Notes: generated from the letters alone by a model not told the origin. Shown: positions 1-9,004, counted from the stretch's first letter. The stretch: DNA of 64,000 nt from an uncultured Opitutia bacterium (GCA_903834135.1 CAILHZ010000018.1:1-64000), one strand, 5' to 3'. Numbers and translations: made by a program.

Positions 1-371
1 ACACGTAACTTCTCAATTTTTGCTTCAACAACTTGTATGTAAACTATTCCATGTTTACCTTCTTGTTGAGGTATTTGAACAGAGACCGTTTGATAGCCCT
101 TGGTATGATAAGCATCTTCAAGGGCAAGACGTGCTTTCTCTACATCTTCGCGAGTACGACCTGGGCCTAGATACGGATAAACCGTTTTCTCAATTTCTAC
201 CTTACTTAAAATATGAGCACCTTTAACACGAAATTCTTTGATGAATAATGTAGGAAGAACTGCTGATTGATTATCAGCGACAGCATTTGTCTCACCAATT
301 GCTAATGTGCATAAAGCACCCATCACTATAACAATTCCTAAAACGTGATAAACTCGGCGATTAAGGTTCAA
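1..371 (-). CDS. ShlB/FhaC-type two-partner secretion outer-membrane protein, N-terminal fragment
   Basis: The gene runs off the left edge, so only about the first 123 residues are visible. A basic N-terminus (NRRVYHVLG) and a hydrophobic stretch ending near TNAVA form a plausible signal peptide. This favours the TTG at 371, because an ATG at 323 would leave out the basic segment. Next comes a POTRA-type region with the pattern typical of TpsB transporters: a hydrophobic strand (FIKEFRVKGAH), PYLGPGRTREDVEKARLALE, then YQTVSVQIPQQ and a VEAKIEKLRV strand. In that family POTRA domains recruit a secreted TpsA partner to an outer-membrane beta-barrel. The barrel and the partner gene are outside the window. 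It lies downstream of, and in the same direction as, two secreted-protein genes, but a strong terminator separates them. Confidence 0.75.
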   Translation of the reverse strand, partial: MNLNRRVYHVLGIVIVMGALCTLAIGETNAVADNQSAVLPTLFIKEFRVKGAHILSKVEIEKTVYPYLGPGRTREDVEKARLALEDAYHTKGYQTVSVQIPQQEGKHGIVYIQVVEAKIEKLR

Positions 372-393
372 AGTGACTAAATTTATATAGTAA

Positions 394-423
394 AAACCCC
401 TTTACTATAGAGTAAAGGGGTTT
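394..423 (-). terminator. Rho-independent terminator after the secreted-protein operon
   Basis: A perfect 13-bp inverted repeat (394-406 pairs with 411-423) encloses a four-base ATAG loop, with a CCCC/GGGG core. On the minus strand the stem runs into a T-rich tail. It lies 26 bp past the stop of the Ig/tandem-module gene and before the TpsB start, so it should separate the two transcripts. The plus-strand reading also ends in T-rich sequence, so it could work in both directions. Confidence 0.85.
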
Positions 424-449
424 CGAAAAACAATAGCTTTTTGTTACGA

Positions 450-2345
450 TTAAGGTACTTCGTATACTTCAACCATTGCACTACCTGATTTACCGCTTGC
501 GCTAGTTACAACAGCACTATAACTGCCAGGCGGTAAGGTCAGTAATACAGCTGAGTCAACACTGTTAGCATTAAGTGCAAATGCACCTACTGCTGACGAG
601 TATGTTGAAATAGAAGCAGTATTAGACCAACCTGTGTTAGTAGCTACGATAACATTAGGTGTTACGCTGGTATTATAAACAACGAGCTTTGGATCTGTTA
701 TCATATTTGGCAAATTATAAGGTGCGCCAGCAAGTGTAGGAGCATCAGCACGAATGAGTACCGTCTTTGATGCACCACTAATAACAAAACCTGCAGATAA
801 ATTACCGCCTGCACTGATGTTATTCAGTGATGATACATTGATTAAACGTGTTGTAGTTGCAGTTGGTGAAGTTGAAGCATCATATATTTCAGCAATAACT
901 TGCCCACTTGTACCGTTATTTCCAGTTACTTGCACAGAATATCCACCTGCTACAGATGGGAATGACTGCGAGAGTGCTGCGTCCATTGAATTCATTACTG
1001 TATTAGCAAAAGCACCAGTAGCGGTATCTGCAGCAGTAATTTGTGCAGCTGTTGACGTAGAAGGAGCAAGAGTTGTCTGCCAATCGTTATTAGCACCAAC
1101 AACAGTAGTTGGTCCTTGGAGTACTTTTTCAGTAGGATCTGTTAATACGCCAGTTAAACCAAAACCAGCAAGAGCCTGTCCTGATGCACGAATTAATAGA
1201 CTTTGTGAACCTGAAGTACCCGAACCTCCATTAACAAATCCTAATGTGAGTGTACCTCCATTAGTTACGGTAGTCAGTACTGATAAATTAACAATACGAC
1301 TGGTTGAACCAGTAGTCGCTAAACTTAAAGTAGCTGCATTACTTGTATTAGAACCTGTCGAATTAGTCGCAACAACTGTATACGAACCTGTATTAGTAGC
1401 TGCTACATTGGTTAATACTAAGCTGGAGTTAGTCTGACCCGCTACGATATTACCATTGAAGTACCATTGATACGTAGGAGTTGGTGTTCCAGTAGCTGTG
1501 CTAGTTAATACGACAGTTGAACCTACTAATACAGTTTGGCTAGTTGGATTAACTGTAAATGAATTATTGCCTTGCGCTGTCTTAAAATAAGTAGGCGAAC
1601 CACTGTAGGTTAAAACACCACTCGTATTAAGACCAAAAGTACCAAGATATGTTGGTGCTGTTGTGCCTGATGCAACTTGATACAAATCAGCAGCTGAATA
1701 GCTACCAGCAGCGATTAATGCGGATACTTCTACCGTAGGATTAAAGTAAGCAAAACTTACTCCGGCTTGTAAGGAAGTTTGGAAAGACCAGCTTCCTGAC
1801 AAATTAGGGTTAATAGTAGAAGAGTACGAACTATTCACTGACGAAGTAGCTCCATTCAAACCACCTGGAGTACCTGGTGCTGACCCATATAAAGGCTCAA
1901 TTGCTGATGAAGCTATTGATACAGCACCACGACTTAGCGAGGATAGAAGCCAAGGTGTGGATTGTGTACCAATTGTCGTTTCAGCACAGGTTGCCCATAC
2001 AGTTGGTGCTGGCTGCGAAGATGATCCGCCAGGACCTGAAGAAATACGTCCTGTAGTTCCAACAATGCCCCAGTATAAATCAGTGCGTGTCGACCAATTA
2101 GTTCCGTATGCTGCTACTATATCAGCAACATTAAGTTGGCTGATAACAGTTTTTGAACTCGCTGCAACGCCTGTGAAATTGCTGATAGGTCCAATATCAA
2201 CCTCGAGATTGATACTTTGGCCCTGACCGCCGTTAGCGTGAAAGCCTAAAATCAAATCATTAAGATTTGCTGAGACTGCCGCCTGAGATTGTGTTGCTAG
2301 ACAGCCCCAAGAAATCAGGCCTGCCAAGATAAGTTTATTTTTCAT
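450..2345 (-). CDS. Secreted protein with Ig-like domain and two C-terminal tandem modules
   Basis: About 631 residues from the ATG at 2345, chosen because it opens a clean signal peptide (MKNKLILAGLISWG to QSQA); an upstream start at 2366 would add seven unlikely residues. Residues 24-255 form an unrecognised Ser/Gly/Thr-rich domain beginning LNDLILGF, a motif seen in exported proteins of several phyla. Residues 261-341 are an Ig-like domain (YQWYFNGN, then TGSYTVVATN). Residues about 349-490 and 500-631 are two copies of a module that opens RIVNLS or RLINVS and ends AEIYDAS or VEVYEVP. The same paired module ends the S8 protease at 51.7-56.1 kb. The gene follows the PstS-like gene by 21 bp, so they are co-transcribed. 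I infer a cell-surface or extracellular location; the function is unknown. Confidence 0.75.
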   Translation of the reverse strand: MKNKLILAGLISWGCLATQSQAAVSANLNDLILGFHANGGQGQSINLEVDIGPISNFTGVAASSKTVISQLNVADIVAAYGTNWSTRTDLYWGIVGTTGRISSGPGGSSSQPAPTVWATCAETTIGTQSTPWLLSSLSRGAVSIASSAIEPLYGSAPGTPGGLNGATSSVNSSYSSTINPNLSGSWSFQTSLQAGVSFAYFNPTVEVSALIAAGSYSAADLYQVASGTTAPTYLGTFGLNTSGVLTYSGSPTYFKTAQGNNSFTVNPTSQTVLVGSTVVLTSTATGTPTPTYQWYFNGNIVAGQTNSSLVLTNVAATNTGSYTVVATNSTGSNTSNAATLSLATTGSTSRIVNLSVLTTVTNGGTLTLGFVNGGSGTSGSQSLLIRASGQALAGFGLTGVLTDPTEKVLQGPTTVVGANNDWQTTLAPSTSTAAQITAADTATGAFANTVMNSMDAALSQSFPSVAGGYSVQVTGNNGTSGQVIAEIYDASTSPTATTTRLINVSSLNNISAGGNLSAGFVISGASKTVLIRADAPTLAGAPYNLPNMITDPKLVVYNTSVTPNVIVATNTGWSNTASISTYSSAVGAFALNANSVDSAVLLTLPPGSYSAVVTSASGKSGSAMVEVYEVP

Positions 2346-2366
2346 GTGTAGTCTGGGCGTCAGCAA

Positions 2367-3683
2367 TTAGTTGTGGTTGATTACGCCACCTTCAACTGAG
2401 CGTGAAACATTCATCGCAGAGAGAGCTATACCAGAATAATGCGCTTCAGTTGTTATAATTTGTTGCGCAATTTGATCGGCTACAGTCTTAGCAGGTCCTG
2501 CTAAAGTTGGTACATAGTCTAAGAGTTCGTAGGACCAGAATGTATATGCACCGTTCGTGATATTAGTTGCTGTTGAAGGAATTGGATCACCAGATGGTGA
2601 TAATTGACCACTTACTCCGTTATAATTTAATAAAAAAGCAGTTGATGGTGATGCGATAGCTGTCTGAGCATCGCCTGCACCTAGGTAAGTAATAATCCCG
2701 AATTTACCGCCGAATTGATCTCGTGCATTAATGTCAACAGGTGTGTAAATTGTTTTAGCTACATTACCTCCACTTGCTATACCAGAATGACCTACAGGGA
2801 AAGATAGGCCGTCAACTGTGTTTGCTGGATATGGCATAATACCTGTGATCGTTGTAGCTGTAGGTGATGCAGGCCATGAAGCTATTGGGTAAGTTACATT
2901 ATTAGAAATCGAGCCGCCAAAGCCTGGTGCATATTGAACAGGAGAACCGAACACACCGAAACCTGGCTCAGCAAAAGCATCTAAACGTGTACCAGAGTCT
3001 TCATCGCGTCCAATAGGATACATTGTTACAGAAGCATCTGCGTCTTTACCTGTTAATAGCGAGAGAGGTAAACCTGCAGATAGAAGCAGTTTAATTTGTT
3101 GTGCTGATATACTTGTTACACTGCTCAAACTTGCCTGAACCGCAGTATCATTTGAACATCCCATAACATAGAAGAAAGGCACTACTCCAACCTTAGTTTC
3201 CTTCAATTGAGTAAATCCAGAACCGTATGCGAATGAAGAAGCCTGGAAAGAATCAGCCAAACAGATATCAGCAGGAGCAGCAGGATCAGTATTTGATGCT
3301 GAAGCAGTTACAGCTGTTGTAATTGTTGTAGTTGTAGCAAGTGATGTCTGTAACCAACCCAACGAACCAGAGAATGTGATTTGTGGACTTTGTTGAGCAA
3401 GTGATTGAACACCGCCAACGGATCCTTGAAGGCTTGTTTTGATTACAACCGGATAGTTACCAACTTTAGTTGTACCTGATACGACAAGTTGAGTTGCACT
3501 TCCTGGCGATGTGTTAGTACCAGCAATCAAGTAACCAGGATTCATGATATCAACAATAGCATTATTGAGAGCTTTACGGAATGCAGTTGAACCTGAGATG
3601 TGAATAACAGTTTGAGCGGAGGATATTCCGGCCAACGCAACAGTGATAATGCCAAGGGCAAATGACTTAAGGAGTGCTTTCAT
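2367..3683 (-). CDS. Secreted PstS-like phosphate-binding protein
   Basis: 438 residues with a standard signal peptide (MKALLKSFAL to ISSAQ). The sequence follows the layout of PstS-type periplasmic binding proteins: an opening HISGSTAFRKALNNAI strand-helix where PstS has its GAGATFP segment; GSVGGVQSLAQ near residue 88, like the GSGGG loop; QQIKLLLSAGLPLSLL; and GRDEDSGTR at 225-233, which resembles the R-x-D-x-SG-T phosphate-binding loop. It is longer than ordinary PstS and has no adjacent ABC permease. It heads a two-gene operon with the Ig/tandem-module protein and has the best 11-bp repeat array of the window upstream. I infer that it binds phosphate or a phosphorylated compound outside the cell. 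The assignment to the fold is fairly firm, the ligand less so. Confidence 0.7.
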   Translation of the reverse strand: MKALLKSFALGIITVALAGISSAQTVIHISGSTAFRKALNNAIVDIMNPGYLIAGTNTSPGSATQLVVSGTTKVGNYPVVIKTSLQGSVGGVQSLAQQSPQITFSGSLGWLQTSLATTTTITTAVTASASNTDPAAPADICLADSFQASSFAYGSGFTQLKETKVGVVPFFYVMGCSNDTAVQASLSSVTSISAQQIKLLLSAGLPLSLLTGKDADASVTMYPIGRDEDSGTRLDAFAEPGFGVFGSPVQYAPGFGGSISNNVTYPIASWPASPTATTITGIMPYPANTVDGLSFPVGHSGIASGGNVAKTIYTPVDINARDQFGGKFGIITYLGAGDAQTAIASPSTAFLLNYNGVSGQLSPSGDPIPSTATNITNGAYTFWSYELLDYVPTLAGPAKTVADQIAQQIITTEAHYSGIALSAMNVSRSVEGGVINHN

Positions 3684-3766
3684 TTCGTCTAGTTTTTGTT
3701 TTTCTTATTCTTGAAGGACTGATGTCTACCAAGAGTTTTGGTTAATAATTACAATTCTGAGCCATT

Positions 3767-3821
3767 ACTATAAATCACTCATGTTACAATCTGGTGTCGC
3801 AACTGTAACAAACCGGTTAAC
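3767..3821 (-). promoter_or_regulatory. Four-unit Pho-box-like repeat with -10 element
   Basis: Read toward the gene, four hexamers GTTAAC, TGTTAC, CGACAC and TGTAAC start at 3821, 3810, 3799 and 3788, exactly 11 bp apart. Ten bp past the last unit is TATAGT (3772-3767), one mismatch from the consensus -10. PhoB-family regulators are known to bind direct repeats with 11-bp period that replace the -35 and end about 10 bp before the -10. No competing -35 was seen. That PhoB binds here is inferred. Confidence 0.65.
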
Positions 3822-4033
3822 ACTTGATTATTCCTAACAGGTGAAAAAAAATTAATGGAACAGCTAAAAGGTAGTACTCCTCATTAAAAGATCACAAAGA
3901 ATGTATGATACTTTAAATTTGTTAATCAAATTACGTATAAATCATTCTATAGCATATAGATAAGAAATAATAACTTCTACTAATGCGTAACACAGCTCAC
4001 AGCCGTTCTATATCTCAAAAAATATATATTTAA

Positions 4034-4061
4034 GGTCTACATCATTCAAAGGATGTAGACC
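4034..4061 (-). terminator. Terminator after the fucose permease gene
   Basis: A perfect 10-bp stem (4034-4043 with 4052-4061, core GGTCTACATC) has an eight-base loop. On the minus strand it is followed by an AT-rich tract ending in six T. It sits about 40 bp past the permease stop codon. Confidence 0.8.
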
Positions 4062-4101
4062 ACTATTTCTAGATAAAAAGTACCCTAGACCTAATGACTA
4101 A

Positions 4102-5442
4102 TTAATGGCCTGAAGTTGTACTTATTTTTCCAGCACTTTGCGCCTTACTAAATTTAGACCAGTTAAAGCCGTAATAAGACACGAACGCAAAGCACACCAA
4201 AGGAACAACGAAGCCCCTGGACATATCGGTCTGGTCTGCAATATAGCCCATCAATTTTGGGAGTATAGCTCCACCCATAATTGCCATTACAATGTACGAA
4301 GATGCACGTTTAGCGCGCACACCAAGACCGTAAATACCTAGGGCAAAAATTGTTGGGAACATAATCGACATGAAAAAATAACTAAGAAATACAGCACTAA
4401 CAGATATCCAACCAAGTTTGCTAAATACAAGAAAACACAAGATCACATTTATTAAACCATAAATACCCAAAACTTTATGCGCATCGTATTTTCTAAGAAT
4501 AGCAGCCCCACTGAAACGCCCCGCTAAGAAGAAAATAAATCCTAACGATGCTAATTTTGCTGCACCACTGTCGCTGAGTGACAATACGCCAGATTTAGAG
4601 GCCTCAAACCAGCCATGTAACATACCCGAATCCCAAGACTGCGGAATCGCAGGTACTTGTGATGTCATATAATTAATAAAGAAACTAAATATACCTGATT
4701 GTGCAGCGACGTATAAAAACTGAGCAACTACTGCCATTACAAAGTGAGGATGCTTCCAAATTGAGTGTGAGGTCTGATCTGCTGAGTCATCCAGATTGTA
4801 GTCATCCTTCATTTTGATATCGGGCACATTAACAAAATAAAATATTCCCGCTAAAATGATCACAACTACAGCAACACCAGCATAGGGTATCCAAAGGGTT
4901 TGACTTCCGGTACCATGACCAGATGCATCTTTAGAATAGAAAAACATAGCTCCAGCAATTGGTCCAAAAACCCAGCCAATTCCGTTAAAGGATTGAGCTA
5001 GATTAATTCGGGTAGCACCATACTGCGGATCGCCAAGAACTGTTGTATATGGATTAGCAATCGTTTCTAAGAAAGTTAACCCAGCTGCTATCATACATAC
5101 GCCGACTAAAAATGCCCAGAAAGAGGCAATGTGAGTTGCCGGAATAAACCATAAACCACCTACAGCCACCATGAGTAATCCAGCAATAATTCCTCCCTTA
5201 TAGCCTAATTTCGTTGCTAGCCACCCTGCTGGGAGAGCCATTAAAAAGTAGCCTAGATAATGAGCAAATTGCACCCATGCCGATTGTGATAAAGTTAAAT
5301 GCAACTCCTGCTGGAAGTGCTTATCCATCACATCAATCATTCCGTTACAAAACCCCCAGAGTAAAAACAAGGAAGCAACAAGAAAGAAGGTGAACGTATG
5401 GCTCTTGCCATCAGGTGTTTTGAAGAGACTATTTTTATTCAT
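4102..5442 (-). CDS. fucP: FucP-type L-fucose:proton symporter
   Basis: 446 residues of the major facilitator superfamily with about 12 hydrophobic helices, close to the length of E. coli FucP. Diagnostic segments are LFLLWGFCNGMIDVMDKHFQ, with an acidic residue in helix 1, and LETIANPYTTVLG, whose Glu matches the family's helix-4 Glu used in proton coupling. The second half has a long region facing the periplasm or cytoplasm (about 265-290), then FIFFLAGRFSGAAILRKY. It follows the alpha-L-fucosidase by 40 bp in the same direction, which supports fucose as the substrate. Family members also carry galactose, glucose or N-acetylglucosamine. No other fucose-catabolism genes are in the window. 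Confidence 0.8.
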   Translation of the reverse strand: MNKNSLFKTPDGKSHTFTFFLVASLFLLWGFCNGMIDVMDKHFQQELHLTLSQSAWVQFAHYLGYFLMALPAGWLATKLGYKGGIIAGLLMVAVGGLWFIPATHIASFWAFLVGVCMIAAGLTFLETIANPYTTVLGDPQYGATRINLAQSFNGIGWVFGPIAGAMFFYSKDASGHGTGSQTLWIPYAGVAVVVIILAGIFYFVNVPDIKMKDDYNLDDSADQTSHSIWKHPHFVMAVVAQFLYVAAQSGIFSFFINYMTSQVPAIPQSWDSGMLHGWFEASKSGVLSLSDSGAAKLASLGFIFFLAGRFSGAAILRKYDAHKVLGIYGLINVILCFLVFSKLGWISVSAVFLSYFFMSIMFPTIFALGIYGLGVRAKRASSYIVMAIMGGAILPKLMGYIADQTDMSRGFVVPLVCFAFVSYYGFNWSKFSKAQSAGKISTTSGH

Positions 5443-5482
5443 AGGGGTTTAGAAAAGAAACAATTCAGAGAAAACTTTAGCT

Positions 5483-6871
5483 TTATAATTGGACTTTATC
5501 ATCTGCTAGTTCAACGCATAGCGTTACAGCCATAGGATCAGGATTAGAACGAGGTAACTGAACACATCGTACCCCATCTCGTACTACAATTTTAAGTGGG
5601 GTATGCTCTGGGTCTGAGAGCATATAAGCCTGGGTAACTTTTGTTTTAAAAGCAGGTATTTCAAATCCATCTCTTGGATAATACTTCCTAAAAAGAGTGA
5701 AGAAAAGTTTACCTTTTGAAGTTGTGCAGCGCCAATCAGTTCTAGGTAAAAATATTGGTTTGCCTGCGTGATCTTTGATAGAAGCACTATACTCACCAAA
5801 TTCATCACCGAAGGGAGACTTAGTTGCTCCGTAAATAGCATCACCATTTAACTTAAGCCATTTACCTACAGTAAGAAGATTTTCCTGTATATGCTCAGGG
5901 ATTACACCCGCAGAAGTAGGTCCTACATTGAGTAAATAATTTCCTCCCTTACTTGCTACATCAACAAGTTTAAAAACAATTTCACCAGGCGACTTCCAAT
6001 CTGTATCATCTTTGCGAAAACCCCACGTATTATTTGTTGTAGCAGGAACTTCCCAATCTTCAGTCATAGACTTATTAGGTACAACATTGTCTCCAGTTGA
6101 TACATAATCACCATGGACTTCTTTACTCAGCCTTCCATCAATTAAGCAGTTAGGCTGTACAGAGCGTACCAAACGCATAAAGCGACTCCCCCGCTCTTCA
6201 GTCATCATGAAAGGTGTATCAAACCACATAAGACATACAGGACCATAGTGTGTTAATAATTCCTTAACTTGTGGTTCAGATTTTTCAGTTAGGTATCTAT
6301 CAAAATCCTTTTTTTCATCAGGCCCGAAATCTGCAGTATTTCCTGCACCGTTGGGTTCATGCCAATCCTGAGATTGAGAGTAATAAAATCCAAATTTAAT
6401 TCCATGTTTAGCACACGCATCAGCCAACTCTTTTAGCGGATCACGCTTAAATGGCGTTGCATCATAAATGTTATATTTACTGACAGATGAGTGATACATC
6501 GCAAAGCCATCATGATGCTTAGATGTTATCACTATATACTTCATCCCAGAATCTACAGCGAGCTGAACGATTTTCTCTGCGTCAAACTGCGTAGGATTAA
6601 ATTGGTCGGCTAATTTAACATAATCTTTAACAGGAACAGGAGCATTATGCATAATCCACTCTCCAAGTCCAAGGACCTGCTTACCTTGCCATTCCCCTGC
6701 AGGAATTGAGTAAAGACCCCAATGAATAAACATACCAAATTTGGCTTCCCTAAACCAAGCAATGCGTTTTTCGTGACCTTGATCACTGGTTTCAGCCTTT
6801 GTTTCAGCATGCACAAGTGGCGCTAAAAGTAAGGAAGCACAAAAAAGTCCTATAAGCGGGGTAAGTCTCAT
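5483..6871 (-). CDS. Secreted alpha-L-fucosidase (GH29)
   Basis: About 462 residues from the ATG at 6871, chosen because it opens a signal peptide (MRLTPLIGLFCASLLLAP, cleavage near VHA); a start at 6907 would bury it. GH29 landmarks appear in order: WFREAKFGMFIHWGLYS, KYIVITSKHHDGFAMY, GIKFGFYYSQSQDWHEPN, and VCLMWFDTPF, whose Asp at about residue 218 matches the family nucleophile. NYLLNVGPTSAGVIP follows, then a small C-terminal beta domain. It would release L-fucose from fucosylated glycans or algal fucoidan in the periplasm or outside. The fucose permease gene follows directly, so the pair forms a small release-and-uptake operon. Substrate linkage cannot be read from the sequence. Confidence 0.88.
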   Translation of the reverse strand: MRLTPLIGLFCASLLLAPLVHAETKAETSDQGHEKRIAWFREAKFGMFIHWGLYSIPAGEWQGKQVLGLGEWIMHNAPVPVKDYVKLADQFNPTQFDAEKIVQLAVDSGMKYIVITSKHHDGFAMYHSSVSKYNIYDATPFKRDPLKELADACAKHGIKFGFYYSQSQDWHEPNGAGNTADFGPDEKKDFDRYLTEKSEPQVKELLTHYGPVCLMWFDTPFMMTEERGSRFMRLVRSVQPNCLIDGRLSKEVHGDYVSTGDNVVPNKSMTEDWEVPATTNNTWGFRKDDTDWKSPGEIVFKLVDVASKGGNYLLNVGPTSAGVIPEHIQENLLTVGKWLKLNGDAIYGATKSPFGDEFGEYSASIKDHAGKPIFLPRTDWRCTTSKGKLFFTLFRKYYPRDGFEIPAFKTKVTQAYMLSDPEHTPLKIVVRDGVRCVQLPRSNPDPMAVTLCVELADDKVQL

Positions 6872-6952
6872 GGTTATAAAGACGTAGAAGTATCTACAAA
6901 ATAACACAATTTCATTCGCTATAATCAGACGCTTTTTCTTGAATCTGTAAGA

Positions 6953-7750
6953 GTGGATTTAAATATATCAATTTTCGTCATTAAAAAGTTTGTTTCACTG
7001 GCCTTACTCCCACTACCTTTTTGCCTGTGCATGCTAGTTTTTGGATGCTTCTTTCTCTGGTTTAAAAGATTTAGAGACCTAGGCCGTATTTTTATCACGT
7101 TTAGCGCCATAGCTCTGATTCTTTTTTCAAATACGTCATTTAGTAATTGGCTCATGGTTCCACTGGAAAATCAGTACGCCAGCATTCCTGCAGTAACTAC
7201 TAACAGTACCCCAAAAGAACTAGCCTCATGTAGTTATATTGTCGTCTTAGGCTCAGGAAATTCTAATGATGAGAGATCGGCACTAGCTAAACTCTCAAGT
7301 TCGGGGTTGGCTCGAATTACCGAGGCAGTGAGACTAGCTAACTTACTACCTCAAGTAGGAATTATAGTATCGGGACCTGCTTATAAAGATTACCCATCCC
7401 ATGCATCCGTTCAAGTAGCTGCTGCTTTAGAATTGAATGTAAAAAGTGATAGATTAATCAAAGTAGAATCTGCAAAAGATACTGAGGAAGAAGCCAATGC
7501 TATTCGCACTCTAGTTGGTACTAAAACTGTAGCGTTAGTGACCTCAGCGTGGCACATGCCAAGGGCTGTTATACTCTTCAAAAAAGCGGGTATTACGGTG
7601 GTCCCTTGCCCTACAGATTTTACTACCCATACATCTGCACAAAACAGTGCACTAGAACTAAACAAATTTAATGCATCACTTACACGCAGTACATGGGCAA
7701 TACATGAAAGATTGGGTCTTTTATGGCTAAAATTACGCTGGGTTAATTAG
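6953..7750 (+). CDS. elyC: ElyC-like DUF218 envelope protein
   Basis: 265 residues starting with GTG. Two N-terminal membrane helices (about 7-31 and 43-58) precede a DUF218 domain: YIVVLGSGN, GLARITEAVRLANLLPQ, VSGPAYKDYPS, DTEEEANAIRTL, LVTSAWHMPRAVILFKK and VPCPTDF. The length and the helix-pair-plus-domain layout match E. coli ElyC (YcbC) rather than the shorter SanA. ElyC affects peptidoglycan and lipid-carrier metabolism at the inner membrane; the chemistry is not settled. It is divergent from the fucosidase gene. The GTG start has no Shine-Dalgarno sequence, and no in-frame ATG lies before the first helix. Confidence 0.75.
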   Translation: MDLNISIFVIKKFVSLALLPLPFCLCMLVFGCFFLWFKRFRDLGRIFITFSAIALILFSNTSFSNWLMVPLENQYASIPAVTTNSTPKELASCSYIVVLGSGNSNDERSALAKLSSSGLARITEAVRLANLLPQVGIIVSGPAYKDYPSHASVQVAAALELNVKSDRLIKVESAKDTEEEANAIRTLVGTKTVALVTSAWHMPRAVILFKKAGITVVPCPTDFTTHTSAQNSALELNKFNASLTRSTWAIHERLGLLWLKLRWVN

Positions 7751-7810
7751 TATCTGCGTGAGATGGCTCTTATTAAGATCACTTAAGTTCAGTTGCTTAA
7801 TCAAAGCATA

Positions 7811-7840
7811 TGTTACAAATTAACTACAATCGTTTATACA
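7811..7840 (+). promoter_or_regulatory. Weak Pho-box-like repeat upstream of pstS
   Basis: TGTTAC (7811-7816) and AACTAC (7822-7827) lie 11 bp apart, with TATACA at 7835-7840 as a possible -10, closer than the 10 bp seen elsewhere. A lone TGTTAC also sits at 7886. Given the expected control of pstS this may be its Pho site, but the match is poorer than upstream of pstC. Confidence 0.35.
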
Positions 7841-7921
7841 GTTGCCGATATCGCTTTTAGGTTAAGACTTAATACCAGAAAATTTTGTTACATGCATAGA
7901 AAAGTCTAAATAAAAAAACGG

Positions 7922-8944
7922 ATGAGTAGAATATATAAAATGAAGCATGTCGTTTACGCAGTTTATATTCTAGGTCTTTTTTTATCTAGTGCGGCAGCTC
8001 AAATTTTAATTAATGGAGCCGGTGCTACATTTCCAGAGCAAATTTATCAAAAATGGTTTTCTGAATACCAAAAAATTGATCCAACAGTTAGCTTTAACTA
8101 TCAAGGTATAGGTTCTGGGGGCGGGCAAAAACAAATTCTAGCTGAAACAGTAGATTTTGGTGCTTCCGATGGTCCAATGTCAGATCAGAATATAGCAAGA
8201 GCTCCTCGTGAATTGTGGCACATTCCAACGATTGCTGGAGCAGTAGTCATTAGTTACAATCTACCTAATTCCCCAGTTATCAATATTGATGGTCAAACAC
8301 TTGCCTTAATTTATTTAGGATCGATTAGTAAATGGAACGATCCACTAATTGTTAATCAAAACCTAGGAATTCAAATACCTGATATTGATATTGTTGTAGT
8401 ACACCGCTCAGATGGAAGCGGAAGTAGTTTTATATTTTCCGATTTTCTATCAAGTGTTAGCTCGGAGTGGAAAAATAAAGTAGGCAAAAATACCTCTGTA
8501 AATTGGCCTGTTGGTTTAGGCGGCAAAGGAAATGCAGGTGTAGCAAGTCAAATAAAACAATCTCCAGGTGCAATAGGATACATTGAATTAGCCTACGCTC
8601 ATCAAAATAAATTGGCTGTAGCAAATATCAAAAATAGCAGTGGCATATACATTACTCCTTCAGTTCAAAGCGTTAGTGAAGCACTCAAATCTGTCAGTAT
8701 TCCAGATGACTTTCGCTTTTCGATGGTAAATCCAGCAGGCTCTAAAGCATACCCTATATCTGGAATTTCATGGCTACTCGTTTATTCCCAACAAAAAGAT
8801 GCGGCTAAGGGTAAAAAACTGATAGAATTTTTAACTTGGGCTTTTGCAAATGGTGAAAGCTATGCAGCCTCTTTAGATTACGTTGCATTACCCGATAGCT
8901 TGATAAAAAGAGCTATGCTTCGAGTTAATGCCATAAAATATTAA
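7922..8944 (+). CDS. pstS: Phosphate ABC transporter substrate-binding protein
   Basis: 340 residues with a signal peptide (hydrophobic run to LSSAAAQ); the ATG at 7940 is an equally good start. PstS hallmarks are NGAGATFPEQIYQKWFSEY, GIGSGGGQKQILAETVDFGASD, HRSDGSGSSFIFSDFL (the phosphate loop) and GKGNAGVASQIKQSPGAIGYIEL. The protein captures phosphate in the periplasm for PstCAB. Here pstS is separated from pstCAB, which sits about 5 kb away on the other strand, and is followed by a low-affinity Pit system in the same direction. This split layout is not unusual outside Proteobacteria. Confidence 0.92.
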   Translation: MSRIYKMKHVVYAVYILGLFLSSAAAQILINGAGATFPEQIYQKWFSEYQKIDPTVSFNYQGIGSGGGQKQILAETVDFGASDGPMSDQNIARAPRELWHIPTIAGAVVISYNLPNSPVINIDGQTLALIYLGSISKWNDPLIVNQNLGIQIPDIDIVVVHRSDGSGSSFIFSDFLSSVSSEWKNKVGKNTSVNWPVGLGGKGNAGVASQIKQSPGAIGYIELAYAHQNKLAVANIKNSSGIYITPSVQSVSEALKSVSIPDDFRFSMVNPAGSKAYPISGISWLLVYSQQKDAAKGKKLIEFLTWAFANGESYAASLDYVALPDSLIKRAMLRVNAIKY

Positions 8945-9004
8945 GATTAAAATGGCCATCTCTTCTTTTATTCGATCCGTAACATTCATCCTCTGTAAAT
9001 TATC

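Larger units (their letters stand above)
3684..4101. other. Intergenic region: promoter of the secreted operon and terminator of fucP
   Basis: This 418-bp non-coding stretch has two supported elements. At 3767-3821 lies a four-unit, 11-bp-periodic repeat with a -10 hexamer facing the PstS-like gene. At 4034-4061 lies the terminator of the fucose permease gene. The AT-rich middle (about 3830-4030) has no open frame, tRNA or structure that I can support. Confidence 0.7.

Noticed and set aside
20-226. Short plus-strand open frame at the left edge
   Set aside because: The opposite strand codes for a recognisable TpsB POTRA region with a signal peptide.
754-1437. Long plus-strand open frame (227 codons)
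   Set aside because: It lies wholly inside the Ig/tandem-module gene on the other strand, has no plausible start context and has a repetitive Val/Ala/Pro composition expected of an antisense shadow.
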